Source: Nectonema munidae (Eukaryota; Nematomorpha; Nectonematoida; Nectonematidae). Taken from it: a stretch of DNA of 64,000 bases. Made by a program: the position numbers and the translations under genes. The stretch spans positions 496,001 through 560,000 of the forward strand of contig JAUIRK010000293.1 in assembly GCA_030549495.1 (NCBI GenBank), given 5' to 3'. How positions within the stretch are numbered: position 1 is the first letter of the stretch; each line of letters starts with the position of its first letter. Below are positions 47,701-59,700 of this stretch, in pieces. The notes beneath the pieces are model-generated. The model was not told where the DNA came from, did not search any database, and saw nothing but the letters and a program-made list of their open reading frames with translations.

Positions 47701-50700
47701 ACATTTTCGAAAACGCCTAGAAGTCATTCCTAGATTTTAGTATGGAATTTATCACTTTTATGTAGTTTGGTGGAAAAGTATTTCAATACCAGCCAAAATG
47801 AGAAGTTGAGGATCAAATTTTATTACCATAAAAAGAATGGATTTGGGTCCAAAATGATTGAAGAAGTAAAATGTATATATAAGTTATTAATTTATCGAAA
47901 TTGTGGCTATAAAAATTTAATTTCATTCAAGGTACACACATCTCAGTAGTTTTGAAAATAACATGTTTGGGAACATTTTGCCCTGCGTCCTCTAAAAACA
48001 CTAATTTCGACATCTCCAACATTGAAACCTTTCTCTATTTCATCATGACGTTATTAATTCAATGTGGAAAATAGTTATATACATCATTCTTTCGTTAAAA
48101 TATGCGCACGTTGGGATCAGAAACACTTCCGCATATTGAGTAAGGGCGCATTTTAGCGTCCGCCATCTTGGATCTCGTCTAAAAACGAGAAAGACATGAA
48201 TATGCGAGAAAACGCGAGATTCGGTGTTTGCCGTATTTTTTGTGGTCCAAGATGCCACGGCATATTAACCGATTCGCATATTATCCGAGCCCATTTTAGA
48301 GAAAGATTGGTGTATTTAGTTAATTGGACACTACATAAACTTTTTTATAATTAAGCCCAATCAATAAAATAATTTTCTTTCTTGATATAACAATGATTTT
48401 TTCCATCCCATAAATAGTTATGGGACCTTCCCTTCGTTTAATAATTAGAAACAGTTTTGAACTATATATCTCAATAGGACCTTTGTTGTTTTGATTACAA
48501 ATTCGCTATACGTTTGTAGTCTGTACTTAATCTCTCCTATATTTTATATGGTATCTAATTTTGCTCTTTATTCTAAACTGATCCTTGCTTGGTAGCTCTA
48601 CTTTCATCAGAAATTCATTTTGTGCAATCTATGTTCGAAAAAACATTTATCAGAGATTTTTTGCTCAGAATTAAAGCGATTTCAGAGCTTTTCTATTGAA
48701 GAGAATCTCTTTGTTGATCTTGTCTCTTTTTCTTATCAATATCATGTGCTGTAGCATGTAGACTCTCTCTTTAAAACTAAAAAAAATTCGTCAAATGCGA
48801 TTAACATTTATTACATTTTTTTAAGATCTTCACACATTTGTATCTGTCCAGTTGTGGTAACTCTTAATAATTTAAAATTTTCAAATTACTTCTTTAGTCA
48901 ATTGATGATTGAAATATTAATATTAAAATTTTAAAGACTTTTGATTCACAATGGAGGAGCTTCTTCACGGTCAATATGTTTTTTGAAAATCCCAATACTA
49001 GATTTTTATACCGAGTATATCTTCCGTGTAGACAAGTTACATACTTGTTTCTTAAAACTATATAGCTACTACTATATTGACAATATAAAAGCATTTTAGT
49101 AAACGAATTACTATTTCATTTCTCTCATGATCACACGTTCTCATTTCAGTATGCCTTCAGTTCCCTTAATTCTCTCATATTCAAATATTTGTACTATAAT
49201 AAATAACGATTGTGAGAAAAAATTTTACAAATCATTTTGGGAAAAAAAGTCATTTTTACCAATTCGATTGATACTTTCACCCATTTTTAGTCTGTAATGG
49301 CCAAAAGGAGTACATAAATGAAAAACACTAAGTAAAAAATTATTTTAAATTTGAAGGATATTTTTAAGGAAAATTTTATCCTCAATCAAAAGTTTATTTG
49401 TTTTTTTTTCTTTCAAAATTTGATTTTACCGAAATGTCAAACTTGATTGATAATTCCACACATTTCTGCACCCTAATCGGGAAAAAACTAATCCTGAAAT
49501 GAAGGAAGCATCGTAATAAAAAAATAAAAAACATATTTTATGAAGTATGTTTATGAGAACTTACTTCATTCTATTTGCACTTTGACACATTTTTTCACAG
49601 TAATGGTAAAAAACTTAGCCAAAAAATGGTATACGCATGGTCGCGGTAGTTTAAAAAATATTTCACTTAAAATGTGAATAACTGTTTTTGAAAAAAATTT
49701 CAGGTAAAACTAACAAATTTGATTCACATTTTCACATCCTAGTTACAAAAACGTAGTTCAAAAATTAAATCAGCATAGCGATCTAGTATAAAAAATATAT
49801 TTTATCAAGAATATGAATAATATTCTAGAAAATAATTTTTAGTTGTTAACTAACACAAATATGATTGAAATTTTCACACTCTAATTGCAAAAAAATGATT
49901 CAAGAAATAAAATCAGCAGGTTCGATTTATTTAAAATGTGGAAAAATGTTTTGGAGACATTTTCTCAGACGTAAATCACAAATGTGATTGGCACTATCAG
50001 ATTTATTCGCATCCTAACTACAAAAATTGAGTAGGGAAATGAAGTCAGCATATCTTCATATATCCCATTCTTCACATGTCTTCTATTGTTTTACAGTATT
50101 AGCAAAAAAAGATATATTTTTTATTTAAAATTTGAATAATATACTTAAAGAAAAATTTCAGACGTAAAGCGCAAAATTGGTTGATACTTTTAGAGACATT
50201 TTGACAGCCCAATTGCAAAAATTGACTTCATAAATGAAATCAGGATGATTGATTTAGTATAAAAATATATATAATATTCTTGGATACAATTTTCAGACGT
50301 AAACCGCAAATTTGATTGACAATCAGAAATTACCCTAATTGCAGAAACTGAGTCGAGAAATGAAATCAGCATGGTCGATTTGGTATAAAAAATTAATTGT
50401 ATTTAAAATTTGAATTAATGTTTTCGTAAGTACTTTTATCACCAATCAAAATTTTGATCTACATTTCATATAATTCTACCAATATTGTACAATAGTTTTA
50501 GTTGAAAGAAGGGGGCTGGCGTGAAAAAATGGCACCCTCTCACTGATAGGGTCCCATTTTATTATTTTTAGATTTTTGACACAAAAATCTTTGGATATAA
50601 TTCGATACAATAACACATAAAAATGTTCAAATCTAAAGTCCTATCAAAAATTCATAGTCCTTAAAATTATTAGGAGGGGGGGGTTAAAATTTTTGGAGAA

Positions 50701-53700
50701 GCGAAAGGCACATTTGGAGGAAAGGGGCGATTGGCGTCGCCCTCCTCCCCTGGGTGGATAGTGACTAAGCATCCTGAGGGGTTGCCTCCCCTATTCAACC
50801 TCTTAATGTTTTAGAAAATATCAAAATTTTTTAATAACCTTTGTGAAGTTTAAATTTGCAAACCTAAATTTGAAATTATAATTAATTTAATGGAAAAGGA
50901 AATATAATTAATTTTGGCGTTTATTGAAAAAAGAAGGATTCAAATTGTTAATGTTTTTGTTCTTGTAGGGAAAAGAAGGGAGAGGATAGGTAGGTAGGAA
51001 GGTATCAATGTCAAAGCAAAATTTTTATGTTTATAATTGAAATTTTATTGTTACTAATTTTGTTTCAAGGGTTTTTAAAAATAGCAAAATATATTTCCAC
51101 ACTGCTTAGAATTGTGAATGAAGGAGTGGACCACACTGTGACCAGCCGGCTGCAGGTTGAGCTCTAGGCATAATATAAGTCAAACGCTTTAATCCTGTTC
51201 GCACAAGAAAGTCCATTCTTAAAGGTCCGTGAAAAATTTGAACGCATGCTTCACTCAAAATAACCGTGAAAATTGCATGAACATGAAAAAAAGGCATGGA
51301 AACGAAGAAACTTTTCCCACGGCAGCATAGAAGTCAGTTTTAAAATGAATATTGATAATACTCGCACATTTTATGGCGCCTACATGCAAAAATGAGTCTA
51401 ATAGTTAAAAGACTAGTTGGAAAAAATTTAATTTAATCTATTCAAAGTGTTTTGAGAAGAATTTACATGGATATTTAAATGAAAGACATTTATTTATATA
51501 GATCCAAATCACTATGAAGTGAGTATTAATTGTTCACTCAAACAAAGACCACGACTTTTAGGACAAAAATGCCTCTACTTGGCCATAAAACATAACTTCA
51601 GTCCTACATCCCTGGCCTAAACGATTTCCATGATGACAACGAAAGTTTCAACGATATTTTCCGTTTTATCTACTTTTCTAAGACTTTTGGTTCAAGAATA
51701 AAATGTTTAATTGAGATTGAAAATGTGATAAATAGGAAAAAACATTCCGAAAATTTGCTCCAGCGTTCTCTTGCTTGACGATGAGACTAATGATCCTGTA
51801 TCAGGTGAGGAAGATAATTAGTGATAATGACGAAAATAATAAGAGAGTCCATGGAATTTAGAACCTTTGGATTTATTTGAAGACTTCATTGACTGTGAAA
51901 AGGGGATGATGGAAATGCAGGCCCATCATAAATTTTCGTCAAAAAATGGACTTAAAACTATATTATAAATATTTATTAAAAACAATTAATTAATTAAAAT
52001 TTAAGTTAATTTAAATGTTTGAATAAGTTTCAAAATTTCTTGAAAATTTTTTTTGGGAAAAATTTAAGTAAAGACTATAAAAATGACAAATATAAAGAAA
52101 ATTGTAGAAGGCTTAAAAATCAAAATAAGTGAAATAAAATTTAAAAATATAAGCCAAAAATTTTATGAAATTTGAAGACAAAGAATCAAGCAAAAAATTA
52201 TTACTTAAATAAATTGTGAATAACTATAAAAAAAATTTTTTAAAGATTTTCCGAAGCAAAAATTTTTAAGACATTTTATACTCAAACAACCCAGAATGTT
52301 ATCGGCTGATTAATAACTATGGATTAATCTAAGTTCAATAAATTCAATAATGATAAGCTAAAATTCTTATCGGCGCATCGTTAGTAGATGTCAAAAAAAT
52401 TTTTATTGTAAACTTGGAAAAGCAAATAATGCAAAAAAGGTCATCTTTTCTTTATTCTAAACTCTTAATTTGCGAGCAATCAATGATTACTTAATCTGGA
52501 TCTTAATTTTGTGATAAAAGGTCTAGCAGCTGAAAAAACTCTTTCCAACTCAATTGGCATGACCATTTTTCAAATTTTTGAATACATTTTCAACATCAAT
52601 TGTTTTTTGCCAATACCTTCAAATAGCTATAGTTAGTTTATTGAGCAAAGACTCTGAACATCATCATTTTGAAGAAAAATTCTACATGTTGAATTGCTCC
52701 AACATTTCGTTGAGGTTAAGGAAATCACTTATATTTTATAACTTTTCTTCTTTATATAAAAATATAGAATGATTACTATATAAAATGTATTTAAAAAGAT
52801 TTCGATATAAATAAATATAAATAGTTTATATTAAATATTTAAAACTCCCTGAAATTTTCGAGAGTGGGTTCGAAGCTTTTTTTATATCAAAATGAGAGAT
52901 TCCGTTAATTAAATAAACTCCAGTCACAACTAATTGAGGTGTATGAGCGAAATATAACAAGAAAAGTTGTATACTTTTAAGTTGAGTGGAGGAAAATTCG
53001 CATTTAGGTATTGAGATTCCTCACTATTACAACTGGCGTCAGAGTGGACCGATGCGTCCGTGTGGATAGAGGGGTAGTCGTCAGTGCCAAGACACGGTTG
53101 CATTGGCTGAGACGGTTTAGAGGGACTGGAGACATTGCTATACACATCTCCATAGGAAGAGCTTTGGTGCGAGTGTGGTTGATTGATAACTTCAACTTCA
53201 TCATCATTATAAAGAGTGGGTGAGTCGGGAGAGTCGAGGCACGTCTGGATCAAAGCTTTTCCGCTCTCATTCGTGATCATTGGCTGCAGCTTAGAAGTGG
53301 CGTACGTGTACACGTGACCCGTTTCACTGGCAACCAGTACCATGACTTCGGCAGCAGTGAGAACTGACAATTCATATGCCTTAACAATTAAGCGTTCATT
53401 AAAAATCAATTCTTCTATGGGTGAGTAACAATAACTAGTCAGAATAAAGAGAAAATAAAATGTCCCTGAGATTATAAATTCGTAACATTATAAAACGAAG
53501 ATGATTAACATTTACACTATCGAGATGGATTGTACCGAATTTAATTAATGTAGATTACCAAGTAATGTTTATATTCCTATTAAAATAAAATCAGTTGAGA
53601 GAAATCTGTTATGAATAGGCCCATTGGCTTCGTTTTAGCAAAAGAGCAAGTCTCTCTCACTCTTTGGGTTGGAGGAGATGTACTATATTTTGTTCCCTCC

Positions 53701-56700
53701 ATTTTCTAGGGGTTTTTTCTTTTTCGCTAAAGAAATTTTCAATTAATTTTTTAAACATTTTTGTTAAATTTAAAAATTTTACACACTCAAATAATTCTTT
53801 TCTAGATTCCGTATTACAGAAAAAGAATTTATCACCATTTCATCTATTATGAACAATAAGTGATCTTTGAGAGTTCAGCTCAATTTCATGATATAGGAAA
53901 AATTTGACTTTGAATTAAAATTTTGACTACATTAAATTCTTATGTAAAAAGTAAGTTTTTGGAAAAATATTTGAATATTTGTTCATACAATAGAGAACTT
54001 TTTGCAAAAAATTACCACCTGATTTCTATTTTCGCCGAGAAGTGGCCGATTCGCCCACGGTTGATAACCCTGGGCTAGAGTTTACTAATGTTTTCACAAA
54101 AGAAAAGAAATGATCTTTGCTATTCTTGATATATCAACTGTACTTTAATGTTGAAATTATTTGCAATCGAATAGATCATTATAATGGATGCGTCCGAAAT
54201 ATTAAGATTCTGTGTTAATTTTCAGCTAAATAGGTTACCCATAGTCTTGAGAAATAAGATTGCCCTTCGTATAAGATACAAATACTATTAGGGTGTCTGC
54301 AATATTTTTCTATGTGGATCGTCACGATGCACACTTAGCATACGAAGATCAAAAAGACGTTCATCGCTCATTGTTGATCTCAACCATGTCTTGATTCTGC
54401 GCATTGTACTGACCAACCTCTCAACTGTACATGTTGCTGGCAACGTAAGTGCAATGAGAATAGCATTTCGCACAGCCGGAAAGGTGATTTTTGGTAATAG
54501 CTGAATCAAAGAGAGTAATTCGTCATCTAGTGTGCTATTTTCTCTATGAATATCATATCATGTCAGAGCTTCTTCAATGAGGTTGTCAATTTTATAAACT
54601 TGTTGAATGGAAGTAAGAATTTTTTTGAAATCTTCCCTTTTCTTTTGTTTCATTTCGTTAGGATGCAAAGCAAATATGTAGAAGTAGGGTTTATTACTTT
54701 AATCAAAACGAATTTGAAGGGATTGTATCAAAGAGTCCATGTACGGAATGTAGATGGTGCGTCAATAATATTCTTCTATTGTGCCACCTATATTTGATCT
54801 ATGACCTTGATGTGCGCAAATTCTAGGCATTGTAATTTCTATACCGTGCTTTCTCCGATGGTTTTGACATTAGAGATGAAATCTTCTGTGAACAGACGGT
54901 CCGCTGAGTCTCGGTGATCTGGAAAAGTCTTTATCAGTTGACCAATATGACCTTGAACGTCCATCAGGTCCATATCAATTGCCTGTAACTTTTGAGTTAC
55001 TGGTTCCAACATGGCTGAATATTTTGCAATAATTTTCAGACAAATGAAAAACACTGGAATTCCTCCTGCACATCTGAGTTGCTTAGCGGGTATTTTGCGC
55101 ATCTTTATTTGATTCTAGTTTTTTTTTCAATTTCATATATATTAGAAAAATTTTCTGAAAATAAACGAATGCTTTTATACTTGGAAGTCCATCTGGTTTC
55201 AGACAATAGAGGCATATTTGGAGCCAATCTTCTACATTCTGAACTTTCACGAAAAAATCTAATGATGGATTTCACAGTTCCGGTGGTATTAGGAATTTCT
55301 GCAATAGAGTTGAGATCATGAACCCCTAAATTAAGTCGATGTGAAGAACGATGAACAAACGCAGCTTTGGGGTAGGTATTTCTAATACGAGATTGCACTT
55401 CGTTAACCTTTCCGGCTAATGTTGAGCATCCATCATAGCCTTGACCAAAGTCCAAATTTGTTTATTTGATAAATAATAGTCTTAGCGATAGTTTCTGCAT
55501 TTATCTTCTCTAAAGGAAAAAATTCGAGAAATTCTTCTCGTATAATGGCTGAATCAAACTGTTGTTCTTTCATTTCTACAAATCGTACACCAATTGACAG
55601 TTGTTCGATACCCGATATAGCTACAGTTTCATCTACAACAATGGAAAAACCTATTGAGTTATTGGCATTTTTACAATACTTTCACTTCTTCTGTGAGAAT
55701 TATAAGCTCGGAGCTGAAGTGTACTTCAAGTTTTTGTTACGAGTCTTCATATGATTTTTTCAAAATAGTATCACCCTCCTCAATTCTAAAGTTAAGATCA
55801 CAGAGATTGCGAGTTAAGCTTTCTTTTCCTCTGATTGCAATGTCATTGCAACAGCAGAACAAAATACTTAATAATATAGAAGAAAGTTTTTCACGGTTTT
55901 GTGTGACTGCCAGACTAACAGCTTTATCCATCCTGCTTATGATGTTTAATTCTAGTTTTTCCATCATTTTAATAAAAATATTTGCATCTTGGGTCTTTAA
56001 TAAAAGCTGATATTTTTTTTCCATCTGTCAAAATTTGATCGATGTTAACATAAATGATAATCGCTTATTTTATCGAGAGTTGTCATTTGAAAGTCTTCCG
56101 TTGGTATCTGTCTGATTTTTCGCAAAAGTAAAGTGTAAGAATGTGCTTTGTATGTGTTTGTATCTGTGGTCCCTATAAACTCCCAAAAATTTTACTATAA
56201 TATTTTAAGGAGTCAAAATCCCATCTGCCATATTGTTTTTGCCTTGTTTATGGGCCGATTCTAGTTTATATACGTAATATATATATATATATATTATCTT
56301 CAATATATTAAAAGTTTATATATATTATAAAAAATTACAAAGGTTAATAATATATATTAAAAAAAATTATTTTTACCTTTTTATTTTAAACTATATGAAT
56401 GGTTTTCATTTAAAAATATTTTTGTTATACTTTAGAATTGATAAAGTATTTAGAATACGAAATCTAACTTATATTTCCACAGTTAAAGTGCGCACCATTC
56501 AACACCCTTGTTCTATATTCAAAATGAGTTCTACACATTAAAAACCAATCAATTATACTCGTTTTAGTATAAAAACTAATCGATAATCACTAATATTAAT
56601 TATAATTGTTTAAAACATTTCTTACCACGCAAGTTAGTGAGTTTCATCAATTTTTCAAAATAATAAATACAATCAAAATAGCCTTCACTTCGAGATTTCT

Positions 56701-59700
56701 TTTTATATATTAATAATTGCAAAAGTGATGTAGCTGCTTGTGTAGACACTAAATTCAAATAGTGACCAAAGTCAAAACAATTTGATTGTAAATTATGATT
56801 AGCTTACTTGATTTGAGCAGTTAATTACCAGAAAAACACAGATAATTATGTGCGAAAAGGGAATAAACAAAATTAAAACAAAGAGTATGTAAGCAGAAGA
56901 TATATTATATATTTATTATAAGTTGAAAAAGGGGATCAAAATTTACAATTGTACAGAAAAAAGCAATATATCTTGACACACATGATTCACTCTATGATTA
57001 CTGAAAAAAATTTTTGCCCCCTCCTGAATTTTTTCCTGCGGACGCCCATGGAAGAAACCACACATATATAAAATTATATACAAAATATATAAATATTTTT
57101 GTTATTTATTTATTTTATATTTTAAATGCTACACAGACGATATATCAAAATAGTTGTAGGACTAAGGTTTAACAATCTTGTCTAATGCCAGTACACACAT
57201 TCCTCACTCTGTTGTGTTTGAAAACCTTCCAAAATGGAAAAACTGCTTGTTTTCAACCACTTCATTATTTACAAAGTAATTAAGGAGTAGTTTCTTTTTT
57301 CGGACGCTAAAGAAATCAAGAAAGGAAGTTGTTTTAATGGAAGTTGTTGCAGATTTTTTCAATAGTTGAAAGTGCGTTGGTGAAAACTGGAAGGGTTTGC
57401 AGCACTAATTTGCTTAGTTCACGATCAAGATTCATAGCAAGTGTGAAGTAGCAGCAAACGGGGTTGGAAAGAAAGCGCTATCTCTGTAGGGGGACATGGA
57501 TTTTAAACACACTTCTCTTTTATTTCAAATACAAATGGGATGACTTTCAAAAGGAAACATGCTGGCCTTGCTATTTGAACTGTGGGAAGAAGTAAAGTTG
57601 ATTTGAATCAAACTGGCTGTCTTCTTTTTTTTTACCCAGGAAGGATTTGTAGCACGAATGGCTTAACTTGCTGATATTTTTGAAACTTTGAAGAAACTAA
57701 ATAACAAATTACAGGAAACGTGATTGTGCAGACTGATGCCATCAATTATTCCATAACAAAATTCGAAACTTGTCCTCATTCTGCTTTACACAACGTGACT
57801 GTGAGTACCGATTTTCTACTTTAACTAACAAGAAATGCAACCAACTCGACATTAAAGTGTCTATTTTAAAACAAGAAATGCAACCAACTTGGGATTAAAT
57901 ATGATATGTCGCGTGATTGCCAAAACTAGCCATATTACTATTGATAGACTGCTGCATAAAAAGCAACTCAATATTTACCTAATTCTAAATTAGGCGAACA
58001 AATAAAAGTTGATTTAGTTGTTAATAACGACTCTCTATCCGATTTACTATGTAACCATATGATTATCAGTATATTTCTATATTTTTTTAAGATAAATTAG
58101 TCTTTTGACCACTCTTTTTCTATTACAGATGAAGGGGCCAATCTGGAGGGTTTAAATGGGTGCAAGGGAAAATAACAAAAAAATTTCAGAATGACTGTTC
58201 TAAGACCTCAAGAGGTCCGACAGGGGAGACAAACTCTTAGAATTTTTAGACACTATCTAACAAAAACATAAAAGTATAAAGACGATAAACAGATCCTTAC
58301 AAGTTTTAGTCACTATAACCTAATTTATACCATCATTTATATATGTGTAAATTTAATATATATAAATAAAAGGACAACTTCGTTTTCTTTTTATAAGAAA
58401 ATTTACCCGGTCTTTGATTTTGATAAAAGCAGACATTTCTGTAAAAATCACATTTTTTGATAAGGTTTACTAGAATAAAACTTCTAATAATCAGTTTGAG
58501 TGGTATTAAATTTTATATCGAATTATATCCATTGATTTCTGTATCGGTACTAATCGATGTTAGAGAAGTGGAAATTAGTTTTAGAGATTTTGTTATTATC
58601 AAGAGCTTTCTGCCACTCTACCGACTCCTTACGACCTTACCCATGGATGAATGTCGAATTTTATATAAAAAAAAGGCCTTCTAGCATTTATGGAAAAGCA
58701 GAAAGACGACTATCCTCTTCTTTCAATACATGCACTGACTCTGTTAATCTATTCCCGCTTGTGATTAACATAAGCATAACGTGTTGTCTCTCATGTATTG
58801 GTCCTCGCTTTGATGTACTTATAACTAAAAAACAATATCTAAAAAGTAATTTTGTATAATTTTTGGTTACTCCATTGATTTTACATGTTTTGAAATTGTT
58901 GAAGTGATTTATTTGTTTATTTTTAATAAAATATATCTTTATATAATTATATTTTATCTTTATGCAGAATTCACCAATAAAAAATTATCATACGAGTCAT
59001 GGTAATTTACTTGAGTCACAAAGAGTAAAAAGAGGTCAAAAACCACTATTATAGGGACAAAATCATATTATTTTATCTAGTTTATTTGTAAATATAATAA
59101 ACTATTTTATTTTAATCTTAATTTAAGAGCTAATTAATCACAAAGTTGAATAAATATTTTTGAGGAATTATATATATATATAGAATCAGATAAAATTAAG
59201 TAAAAAGATGAATTTCCATGACGTGAAAATAAAATACTTTGATTTAAAGACATAAAAGTATAAAGTATAAGAATTAGAGTCTATTGAATGAAGAACTTAG
59301 GTTTAAGCTTAGGCCTAAACTTTTTAAAAGGAATTTCCAAAAAAATATAAAAATCATATATTCGTATTTAAAAATATCCATCTTTTATGATAAACATTGA
59401 TGATCTAAAGCACTGGCGGATTTAAAGGGGCGGAACCGGCGTACACCCCCCCCCTCCTAAAATTGCATTGCCAATTGCTTGAAAATTTTTCTTGACCTAA
59501 TTCTTTTCGTAGAACTCAAATATTATGATTTCTGGAACTCGTTTTTTAGATTCAATCTTTCTCTAAAGTTAGGGGTCGTTCACAATTGGGGGGGGGGGGG
59601 GGTAGAAATTTATCAAAAAAAAGGTTGACGTCAATTGTGAACGACCCCTTAGAAGCCCTAAAAAGTTTTTTATGTTTCAATCGTAGTTAAGTGTGACACT

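Noticed and set aside
47521-48258. Short - strand frames in an SRF intron
   Set aside because: No domain recognised; the only notable content is a GC-richer island reported separately.
51106-51297. 63-codon - strand frame
   Set aside because: Higher GC than its surroundings but no similarity to a known protein or transposase by eye.
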